Origin: JAABRU01 sp041390465
GTDB lineage: Bacteria > Desulfobacterota > Desulfobacteria > Desulfobacterales > Desulfococcaceae
Length of the DNA stretch: 64,000 nucleotides
Assembly (NCBI GenBank): GCA_041390465.1
Contig: JAWKPW010000012.1
Coordinates: forward strand, 18,445-82,444
Direction of reading: 5' to 3'
The notes beneath the pieces are model-generated. The model did no database searches. It saw nothing but the letters and a program-made list of their open reading frames with translations, and was not told the DNA's origin. Position 1 is the first letter of the stretch. Each line of letters starts with the position of its first letter. A program made the translations under genes and the position numbers. Below, piece by piece: positions 34,835 through 42,056 of the stretch.

Positions 34835-34870
34835 AACAACCTGATTTTTTGGAAAAATCCGGTTGTTTTT
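34835..34870. repeat. hairpin of the CCGGATTTTT family
   Basis: AACAACCTGATTTTTT and AAAAATCCGGTTGTT form a stem with two mismatches, followed by T residues. It resembles the hairpin cores at 811-846, 37105-37139 and 55914-55949. The surrounding gap (34664-35110) also holds a CACAAAG-type repeat at 34763-34800 and no gene. Confidence 0.5.
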
Positions 34871-35110
34871 GCCGATCACAGATTCAAAATTGACAAAGCA
34901 CGGGACAAAGCCATGCTGAAAAAAACTGCCCGCCCGCTGTTTTCAGAATGACCGTTGTAACTCCCTGCAGGAACTTCTGTTTACTAATCCCTCAGATTGT
35001 GATATTCTCCGTTCAGGTTTTCGGCCTGTGACGGGCAGGAAACCCTGTCCCACTTTTTTTCCCCTCAGAAACAAAGCGGGCAGAAAATTTTCACAGCACA
35101 GGGAAAATAC

Positions 35111-36028
35111 ATGCAGCATTTTGATTTTGAGAATATCGTAAAACAGATCGGAACCGTGATTCTGGGCAAGGAGGATCAGATCCGCCTGGCCCTGACCTGC
35201 CTTTTTGCGCAGGGGCATCTGCTGATTCAGGATCTGCCCGGCATTGGCAAAACCACGCTGGCAAAGGTTTTGTCCAAATGTCTGGGGCTGAGTTTCAGGA
35301 GAGTGCAGTTCACCAGCGACATGCTGCCCGGAGATATTCTGGGCGTGTCCGTGTTTGAGCAGAAAAACAATTCCTTTGTCTTTCATCCGGGCCCGATTTT
35401 CACCCAGGTTCTGCTGGCAGATGAAATCAACCGGGCAACACCCAAAACCCAGAGCGCACTGCTGGAGGCAATGGAGGAACAGCAGGTGACCACAGAAGGA
35501 GCCACACGTCCTCTGGAAGCCCCTTTTTTTGTCATAGCCACCCAGAATCCTCTGGAACAGGCAGGAACCTATCCCCTGCCGGAATCTCAACTGGATCGCT
35601 TTCTCATGCGCATTGAGCTGGGTTATCCCAATCGGGGCGCGGAAAAGAAACTGCTGACCGGCGAAGGCGCTGATCATATTCTGGCAAAAATGGATTCCTG
35701 CCTGATGACGGGAAATGTGCAGGAAATTCAGGAAAAAGTGCAGCAGGTCAAGGCTTCGGATGCCTTTATTGCCTATCTGCAGGACATTCTGGCTTACACC
35801 CGCACCTGTGCTCATTTTCATGTGGGACTTTCCCCCAGAGCCGGTCTTGCCCTTCTGCGCGCGTCCCGCTCCTGGGCCTGCTGTCACGGAAGGAATTATG
35901 TGATTCCTGAAGATTTGCAGAAAATCATGCCCTGGGTGGTCTCACACCGGCTGCGTTCCGCTGAAAATCTGGGTGAAATTCCCAGAGACCGGCTGATGTC
36001 CATGCTGATGGAAGTGCCGATTCCATAA
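35111..36028 (+). CDS. MoxR-family AAA+ ATPase
   Basis: The 305-residue protein has Walker A DLPGIGKTTL, the MoxR motif RVQFTSDMLPGDILGVSVFE, Walker B VLLADEINRATPKTQSALLE, sensor 1 FFVIATQNPLEQAGTYPLPE and the LDRFLMRIELGYP motif. MoxR ATPases act as chaperones that insert metals or assemble complexes together with DUF58 and VWA proteins. The DUF58 partner follows at 36128; no VWA gene is present. It is cytoplasmic. Confidence 0.93.
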   Translation: MQHFDFENIVKQIGTVILGKEDQIRLALTCLFAQGHLLIQDLPGIGKTTLAKVLSKCLGLSFRRVQFTSDMLPGDILGVSVFEQKNNSFVFHPGPIFTQVLLADEINRATPKTQSALLEAMEEQQVTTEGATRPLEAPFFVIATQNPLEQAGTYPLPESQLDRFLMRIELGYPNRGAEKKLLTGEGADHILAKMDSCLMTGNVQEIQEKVQQVKASDAFIAYLQDILAYTRTCAHFHVGLSPRAGLALLRASRSWACCHGRNYVIPEDLQKIMPWVVSHRLRSAENLGEIPRDRLMSMLMEVPIP

Positions 36029-36061
36029 GCAGTTGTCAGGTGTTCTGTGTCAGGGGAAATA

Positions 36062-36126
36062 AATATCGAACACCTGACACCGAACACCTGACACCTGACA
36101 CCGAAAACCTGACACCGAAAACCTGT
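36062..36126. repeat. tandem CACCTGACACCGAA-type repeat
   Basis: Five to six imperfect copies of a unit like AACACCTGACACCGA fill the space between the MoxR and DUF58 genes, reaching the DUF58 start codon and displacing any normal ribosome site. Related copies lie at 2172-2228 and 6598-6621. Confidence 0.7.
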
Positions 36127-36127
36127 C

Positions 36128-37078
36128 ATGAATATTTTGAAAAAAACAACGCTGTTCAGAAAACCGCCCCCGGTATTGCTTCCGCATCAAATCAGCCGGA
36201 AGCATCTCTATATTCTGCCCACATCCCAGGGCTGTCTTTTTCTTGCGGTACTGACAGGCATGCTGCTGGGGTCTGTGAATTACAACAACAATCTGGGATT
36301 TCTGCTCACTTTCCTTCTGGGCAGCATGACCTTTGTGTCCATGCTCCACACCCACAGAAACCTTCTGGGAACCGAAATTCATTCCGTGCGCGCAGTTCCG
36401 GTGTTTGCGGGGGAAAAAGCTGTGTTCCGCATATCCGTCCGCGGAGGAAATGTTGGCAGCATGGCTGTCCGCTTCTCTCTGCCGGGCGGGGAAGAGGTGT
36501 GTGAAGATATTCCGCAGGAAAAAGTCAGTCTGATTGAAGTGTCAGTTCCCACAGAAAAACGGGGGCTGCTGAAACCCGGTATGGTCACGGTTTCCACCCG
36601 TTATCCTCTGGGGCTTTTCCGGACATGGACAAATCTTGACCTGCAACTGGAATGCCCGGTTTATCCCGCACCCCTGCACAGTTCTCTTTCCCTGAGCGGG
36701 GGAAACAGCAGAGAACAGCAGGATGCAGGAGAAAGTGCGGGACGCGGAGCGGATGATTTTGAGGGACTCAGAACCTATCAGCCCGGAGATCCCATGCAGC
36801 ATATTTCCTGGAAGGCCTATTCCAAAGGACAGGGCCTGATGAGCAAAACCTTTGTGGGACAGGCAGGGGCATTGGTTTTTCTGGACTGGGCTGCTGTGAA
36901 GGGAAAAAACACGGAACACAAACTCTCCCGCCTGTGCGGCATGGTGCTCGCTGCGGATCGGCTTGGCCTGACATACGGCCTGAAACTTCCCGCAACCGCG
37001 ATTGATCCGGGAAAAGGGGAAGGACATAAGCATAACTGTCTGAGGGAACTGGCATTGTTCGGAATTTCCCGGCAATAA
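36128..37078 (+). CDS. DUF58-domain protein
   Basis: The 316-residue product has two membrane segments near the start (GCLFLAVLTGMLLGSVNYNN and LGFLLTFLLGSMTFVSML) and the DUF58 core with YPLGLFRTWTNLD and DDFEGLRTYQPGDPMQHISW followed by KAYSKGQGLMSKTF. DUF58 proteins work with MoxR ATPases as membrane-bound VWA-like partners. The upstream repeat tract sits where the ribosome site should be, so translation may depend on the MoxR gene. Confidence 0.9.
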   Translation: MNILKKTTLFRKPPPVLLPHQISRKHLYILPTSQGCLFLAVLTGMLLGSVNYNNNLGFLLTFLLGSMTFVSMLHTHRNLLGTEIHSVRAVPVFAGEKAVFRISVRGGNVGSMAVRFSLPGGEEVCEDIPQEKVSLIEVSVPTEKRGLLKPGMVTVSTRYPLGLFRTWTNLDLQLECPVYPAPLHSSLSLSGGNSREQQDAGESAGRGADDFEGLRTYQPGDPMQHISWKAYSKGQGLMSKTFVGQAGALVFLDWAAVKGKNTEHKLSRLCGMVLAADRLGLTYGLKLPATAIDPGKGEGHKHNCLRELALFGISRQ

Positions 37079-37104
37079 GCACCCAACCGAAAGCTTTCAG
37101 GTAT

Positions 37105-37139
37105 GAAAAACCGGATTCTTCCGGAAAAATCCGGTTTTT
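37105..37139. repeat. hairpin of the CCGGATTTTT family, decayed MITE
   Basis: GAAAAACCGGATTCTTCC and GGAAAAATCCGGTTTTT form a stem that ends in T residues and could terminate the moxR-DUF58 transcript. The preceding ACCGAAAGCTTTCAGG matches, inverted, the flank of the element at 785-908. Confidence 0.6.
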
Positions 37140-37215
37140 CTGAAAACGCTGCACCTGAAAATTTATGCTGTCTTATGCCGATTTGCCGTTGATTTTATAA
37201 ACTGATGTTGCGCCG

Positions 37216-37460
37216 TCTTTTTCACTGTGATTCCGGCATAAGGAGAAATCCGGCAATATTAAGCAGTTGCGGATGCAGACTTTCTCCGGAATGACCGGAA
37301 AGTCTCCTGCCCCGTCATTCCGGCGCAAGCCGGAAACGGTAATTTCAGGAGATTCCGGATGCCGACTTTCGCCGGTGTGACAGGGAAGCGTAACATCAGT
37401 TATAAAGTCCTGTCAGTTTCTTGTGAGCTTTGTGCCCTCTCTGTGTCCTTTGCGGTTAAA
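37216..37460. repeat. cluster of GATTCCGGC repeats and one CTTTGTG repeat
   Basis: CATTCCGGCGCAAGCCGGAA (about 37316) and relatives are repeated between 37216 and 37385, and a CTTTGTGCCCTCTCTGTG unit follows near 37430. No gene is seen in 37140-37540. Confidence 0.5.
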
Positions 37461-37540
37461 ACAAACCTGACAGAAAGCATGTTTTCAATGGCGAATCAGT
37501 ATTTCCTTATTCCGGTTTGGAGAAAGGCTTTCATGAAAAA

Positions 37541-38674
37541 ATGGACAATACAAAATTCAGAATACTGATTGTGGATGACAATCCCAAAAACATTCAGGTG
37601 GTGGGCAATCTGCTCAGTCAGGAAGGCTATCCCTCCGCGTTTGCCCTCAGCGGCACGCAGGCATTGGAAATATGCAGGCAGGATCGTTTTGATCTGATTC
37701 TGCTTGACATCATGATGCCCGGAATGGACGGATTTGAGGTCTGTGAATATCTGAAAAAACAGGATGAAACAAAAGACATCCCCATCATATTTCTCACAGC
37801 CAAAGCTGATACGGACAGTATGGTCAAAGGATTTGATCTGGGAGCCTATGATTATGTCACCAAACCCTTTATTGGAAGAGAACTGCTGGCACGGGTCAGA
37901 ACCCAGTTGTACATCAAATCCCTCAATGATGAACTCAAAGAGCGCTATGAAAAGATTCAGCAACTGGAAAGCATGCGGGAAACCCTGACCAGCATGATTA
38001 TTCACGATCTGAAAAATCCCCTCAGCGGCATCAGCGGTTATGCCCATCTGCTGCGGATGAACCCGACTGTTGCAGCAGATCCCAAAGCCTTTGTCCATGC
38101 AGGCTCCATTCTCAACTCCACCCAGACCATGCTGGATATGATCATGGCCATTCTGGATGTTTCCAAAATGGAATCCGGCCAGATGGAGCTGAACATGGAA
38201 AATACGGACATCCGCAGGGTGCTTCGGCAGGCTGTGGAGGGACTGACGCCTCTGCTGAAGGAATCGGGTGTGCGCCTGAAAATCAATCTGCCCGGAGATA
38301 TTCCCGAACTGCGCGCGGACAGTGAAATTCTCAGGAGAATTCTGGTCAATCTCATGGGAAACGCAATTCATTTCTCTCCGGCAGATTCCCATATCATTTT
38401 CTCCGCTCTTTCGCAGGAATCAGAGGTGCGCATTTCTGTTGCCGATCAGGGCCCCGGAATTCCCAAAGAATTCAGGGAAAAGATATTTGAAAAATTCAGA
38501 CAGGCAGACAGCAGCGGCAAAAAAAAGAAATATTCCACAGGTCTGGGACTGGCTTTCTGCAAAATGGCGGTGGAGGCAATGGAAGGCCAAATCGGTGTGG
38601 ACAGTGAATCGGGAAAAGGAAGCACCTTCTGGTTTGTGCTGCCGTCAGCCGGGGAAAAACGGAGGCAGGAATGA
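37541..38674 (+). CDS. response-regulator/histidine-kinase hybrid
   Basis: From the ATG at 37541 this encodes 377 residues: an N-terminal receiver (ILIVDDNPKNIQ, phosphoacceptor in LILLDIMMPGMDGFEV, lysine in DYVTKPF), then HisKA (H-box IIHDLKNPLSGISGYAHLL) and HATPase_c (N-box LMGNAIHFSP, DQGPGIP, FRQADSSGKKK and GLGLAFCK). It has no membrane segments, so it is a cytoplasmic kinase controlled through its receiver. GGAGAAAGG lies 12-14 bases upstream; that site is better spaced for an out-of-frame ATG (37534) opening an 11-codon peptide that overlaps the kinase start. The stop overlaps the TonB receptor start by 4 bases (ATGA). Confidence 0.92.
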   Translation: MDNTKFRILIVDDNPKNIQVVGNLLSQEGYPSAFALSGTQALEICRQDRFDLILLDIMMPGMDGFEVCEYLKKQDETKDIPIIFLTAKADTDSMVKGFDLGAYDYVTKPFIGRELLARVRTQLYIKSLNDELKERYEKIQQLESMRETLTSMIIHDLKNPLSGISGYAHLLRMNPTVAADPKAFVHAGSILNSTQTMLDMIMAILDVSKMESGQMELNMENTDIRRVLRQAVEGLTPLLKESGVRLKINLPGDIPELRADSEILRRILVNLMGNAIHFSPADSHIIFSALSQESEVRISVADQGPGIPKEFREKIFEKFRQADSSGKKKKYSTGLGLAFCKMAVEAMEGQIGVDSESGKGSTFWFVLPSAGEKRRQE

Positions 38675-40809
38675 AAAAAAAAAGCATCGGAACCCTGCTG
38701 CTGTTTCTCTGTTTTGCCATGCCCCTTCATGCGAAAAAAACAGAGGAACTGCTGAAAATGGAGACAGAGGAACTCTTTGCCCTGTCTTTGGAGCAGTTGC
38801 TGGACAGGGAAATTTCCAGCGCGGGAAAGATGGCGGAAAAAGTGGGGGATATTCCGGCCAGTGTGCATATTGTCACGCGCGAAGACATTGAGAAATACGG
38901 TTACCGTACCATTGCGGAGGTTATCCGGAACATCCCCGGCTTTTACACCATTTACAACTATGATGAGGATATCGCGGGGTTTCGGGGAATATTGAATGAA
39001 AACAACATGATTGTTCTTATCAACGGCGTGGTGCAGCACAACAGTGAGATCAGCGAAATCATGATGCCGGTCGGAGCCATAGACCGCATTGAGGTGGTGC
39101 GCGGCCCCATGTCCGTGATCTATGGCAGCGGCGCATTTCTGGGCTCCATCAACATTGTCACCAATGAGATTCCCTATGGTGCGCCCCTGAGCATGATCTC
39201 CGCATCCTGCGGCAGCGCGGGCACGTACAATGTTTTTGCCAGACTGTCGGGAGAAAAAGGAGAACTGGGATACAGCCTCAACGCCTCTTTTTACAAAACA
39301 GACGGCATTGCGGAAAGTTATCAGGATATGATGAGTCCGGAACAGTATCAAAAAATCCATCCCCAGGCCCATAAACGCACGGACGGAGATTTGGAACGCA
39401 AAAACGGGAATCTGAACTTTTCCTCGGCTTACAAAGGCTTTTATGCGGATTTTCAGTATAATGAAACAGAAAGCGGGCTGTTTGAGGGAGAGCCTGCCTA
39501 CAATGATGGAAGCAAAAAGGAGATTCAGACTGCCACTGCCCGGATTGGCTGGCAGTCCGATCTCACGGAAGTCTTTCATGCAGATATAAAAATGACCTGC
39601 AGCCATAATGAGATGCACGAGGAATCTGACACCTATCCTCCGGACAGATACGGATATGAAGCCCTGTACGCGTATGATGGAAAAGAGCAGCGATTTGAAA
39701 CCGAACTGGATCTGGTCTGGAAACCCGCAGACAGTTTCAATATGATTTTCGGAATTTTTTACAAAAAGCTGTTTGACACATCCTATGATGCTTATTTTCC
39801 AGCCTCCCTTGCATATCAAATTTCTCCGGAGATAATTACCGGCGGATATGATATATCGGACCGGGATACCCATGCCACCTTTGCCCAGATCAATTACCGT
39901 CCCTTTGACTGTCTGAAAATCACAGCCGGAGCCCGTCTGGAACAGTATAAAAAATTTGATACGGACATTCATATCGAATACGGAAAAGATCAGGTGATAA
40001 CACCCAGGAAGACCGTCTACAATGAGGATGAGAAAATCTATTTCATTCCCCGCATTGCAGTTGTATATTCACTTTCGGATCACCATATTCTCAAACTGAT
40101 GTACGGAGAGGCCAACAAACCCTTTACAGCGGAAGAGGCGGATCTCACGGATATTGAAAGAGGACTGAACACAGATCTGGAACCTGAGGAAATTGAGACA
40201 ATGGAACTCAATTATCTTTTTTCCCATCCGGATTTCAGTTTCAGTTTCAGTCTGTTTCGAAATGACATTCAGAATCTTCGGGTCTTCAGTTTTCAGGAAA
40301 CAGAGGATGATGGGGGCGAATCAGTGTTTATCCCCATACTGGACAATTCCGGACGCATGGAAACATACGGAACCGAAGTGATACTGACTGCCCGGCCTGC
40401 CAAATATCTGGAGCTGGAACTCAGCGGAGCATATCAGCATACCGAAGACAGGACAGTGAAAAACCGGAAGATTTCCTATTCTCCCCACCTGCTGATGAAG
40501 GCCAAAATGGCATACCGGCGCAACGGCTTTACCACCAGCCTCAGCGGACTGTATGTGGATGAAATGGATCCGAATCAGCCTGACATTATGACAAAAGACA
40601 ACAGAAAAGTGCAATTGGGACAGACAGCGGATGACTGTTTCATTGCGAATCTGAATCTGCGCTATGATCATGAAAAAACCGGTCTGTTCACTGCCCTGAA
40701 AATTTCCAATATTTTCGATAAAGAGGTTCGGTATCCTTATCAAAGTCTTGAAAACGGGCTGATAGACGAGAGCCGCAGTTTTCTGGCCACTGTGGGATGG
40801 AAATTCTGA
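38671..40809 (+). CDS. TonB-dependent outer-membrane receptor
   Basis: The 712-residue protein has a signal peptide (MKKKSIGTLLLFLCFAMPLH, cleaved after AK or HA) and a plug domain with IPASVHIVTREDIEKYGYRT, AEVIRNIPGFYTIYNYDEDI and RGPMSVIYGSGAFLGSINIV. A large barrel follows, ending VGWKF with the terminal Phe expected for Bam recognition. Such receptors import ferric siderophores, vitamins or other scarce ligands. Translational coupling to the upstream kinase and downstream YfiR-like gene suggests ligand sensing; the ligand is unknown. Confidence 0.92.
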   Translation: MKKKSIGTLLLFLCFAMPLHAKKTEELLKMETEELFALSLEQLLDREISSAGKMAEKVGDIPASVHIVTREDIEKYGYRTIAEVIRNIPGFYTIYNYDEDIAGFRGILNENNMIVLINGVVQHNSEISEIMMPVGAIDRIEVVRGPMSVIYGSGAFLGSINIVTNEIPYGAPLSMISASCGSAGTYNVFARLSGEKGELGYSLNASFYKTDGIAESYQDMMSPEQYQKIHPQAHKRTDGDLERKNGNLNFSSAYKGFYADFQYNETESGLFEGEPAYNDGSKKEIQTATARIGWQSDLTEVFHADIKMTCSHNEMHEESDTYPPDRYGYEALYAYDGKEQRFETELDLVWKPADSFNMIFGIFYKKLFDTSYDAYFPASLAYQISPEIITGGYDISDRDTHATFAQINYRPFDCLKITAGARLEQYKKFDTDIHIEYGKDQVITPRKTVYNEDEKIYFIPRIAVVYSLSDHHILKLMYGEANKPFTAEEADLTDIERGLNTDLEPEEIETMELNYLFSHPDFSFSFSLFRNDIQNLRVFSFQETEDDGGESVFIPILDNSGRMETYGTEVILTARPAKYLELELSGAYQHTEDRTVKNRKISYSPHLLMKAKMAYRRNGFTTSLSGLYVDEMDPNQPDIMTKDNRKVQLGQTADDCFIANLNLRYDHEKTGLFTALKISNIFDKEVRYPYQSLENGLIDESRSFLATVGWKF

Positions 40810-40841
40810 AAAATGAATTATCTGCACACGCCTGGGATGCA

Positions 40842-41369
40842 ATGAAAAAAATGGTGTCAAAGAGAAATATGATTCTGTTTTTTCCGGTTCTGCTCATTCT
40901 TCCTGCCCTGCCGGTTTATGCGGAAAGTTACGGAAAAATACCGGAAAAACTGCAGGCCGCTCTTTTTGTCAAACTTCTGGTGATGAGCAGGGAGATCAAC
41001 ACCGGAGAGGATATTTCCATCTATGTGGTCAATGCACCTGCGGCTGCGGCTGAACTTCGGAAGGCAGTGGGACTTTCCGTTGGGAAATCCGTCATCCGGT
41101 CTGTTGGGGAGGGCAGGGAGATTCCTCCTTTCCCGCCCTCAGTTCTGTATATCGGAGAACATGGGGACACAGATCGTCTGATCCGTTACTGTCGGGAAAA
41201 CCGGGTACTCAGTGTTACCGGATATCCCGGACTGGTGAAACGGGGTGTAACGCTGGGGGTTTGCATGGACGGCGAAAAACCCGGCATTCTGCTTAATGTG
41301 ACTGCATCAAAAGCAGAAAACATCACATGGAACCCCACGCTGCTGAAGATTTCAAAGCTGTACAAATGA
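40842..41369 (+). CDS. YfiR-like (DUF4154) periplasmic protein
   Basis: From the ATG at 40842 this encodes 175 residues with a signal peptide (MVSKRNMILFFPVLLILPAL, cleaved after VYA). The mature part has the DUF4154 pattern: IPEKLQAALFVKLLVMSREI, ISIYVVN, PSVLYIGEHGD, VLSVTGYPGLVKRGVTLGV and ILLNVTASKAENI. In Pseudomonas YfiR is a periplasmic repressor of a diguanylate cyclase; here the partner would be the upstream kinase or TonB receptor. A longer frame from 40797 overlaps the receptor stop and lacks a signal peptide at its start. Confidence 0.85.
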   Translation: MKKMVSKRNMILFFPVLLILPALPVYAESYGKIPEKLQAALFVKLLVMSREINTGEDISIYVVNAPAAAAELRKAVGLSVGKSVIRSVGEGREIPPFPPSVLYIGEHGDTDRLIRYCRENRVLSVTGYPGLVKRGVTLGVCMDGEKPGILLNVTASKAENITWNPTLLKISKLYK

Positions 41370-41400
41370 AAATGAATTTTTGCATTCAGGAAGTTATAAA

Positions 41401-41544
41401 ATTAACCCAGGTTGCCAGTTATAAAGAGGCTGTAACTTTAAAAACATTGTTAAAACAAAATGTTATAAATTTAATCTGTTTTTTGCATAAAAATCTGCCA
41501 GTTGAAATCATTAGGATTTTTTGTAACTGGCAACTTGGGTTAAT
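41401..41544. repeat. 144-base inverted-repeat element, tandem copy 1
   Basis: The ends ATTAACCCAGGTTGCCAGTT and AACTGGCAACTTGGGTTAAT are inverted repeats of about 24 bases with one or two mismatches. The interior is AT-rich with no gene. It lies 31 bases after the YfiR-like stop and is followed by copy 2 after one base. Confidence 0.85.
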
Positions 41545-41545
41545 T

Positions 41546-41688
41546 ATTACTCAAGTTGCCAGTTATAAAGGAGTTTAATTTTTTAAAATATTGTCAAAAC
41601 AAAAAGTTATAAATTTTACCTGTTTTCTGCATAAAAATCTGCCCCTTGAAATCGTTACGATTTTTTATAACTGGCAACTTGAGTTAAT
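41546..41688. repeat. 143-base inverted-repeat element, tandem copy 2
   Basis: The ends ATTACTCAAGTTGCCAGTT and AACTGGCAACTTGAGTTAAT are inverted. The interior is closely similar to copy 1, including TGCATAAAAATCTGCC. The right end reaches the stop codon of the antitoxin-like gene at 41688. Confidence 0.85.
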
Positions 41689-41912
41689 TATTCCAGATTT
41701 TCCAGCATCAAATAATAGTTGAGTTCTTCTTCTGTGAGAAAATCCGTTGAATTGTCAGTGATGGCTGAAAGTTCAATATCCTGTTCAGACATTTCCTGCT
41801 CTTCAAACAGGACAATCACTTTAAACCTGACATTGTCCTTTTGGGCAAATTCCTTTGGACAGTACAAATGCCCGTCCGATAAGAGTCTGCTTTCAAAACT
41901 TACTGTATTCAT
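41688..41912 (-). CDS. small antitoxin-like protein, no toxin partner
   Basis: The 74-residue protein begins MNTVSFESRLLSDGHLYCPK and continues NVRFKVIVLFEEQE, a beta-rich start like short antitoxins of the AbrB-like or DUF2281-like type, with an acidic tail ending EELNYYLMLENLE. AAAGGA lies 8 bases upstream of the ATG. A toxin gene would be expected directly downstream, but the tandem inverted-repeat elements start at the stop codon instead. It may be an orphan or may regulate elsewhere. Confidence 0.55.
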   Translation of the reverse strand: MNTVSFESRLLSDGHLYCPKEFAQKDNVRFKVIVLFEEQEMSEQDIELSAITDNSTDFLTEEELNYYLMLENLE

Positions 41913-42056
41913 AATAATATCCTTTCAATTGTCCAATCAAAGACTGCATGTCCGACCCGGCAGAACGGCCTCTTGTCTTTTATTCAATACCACAATTACA
42001 CAGATGTATAAAAATAACTTGTTTCAAATCCCAAAAAAATTTTGAAAAGACAGAGA

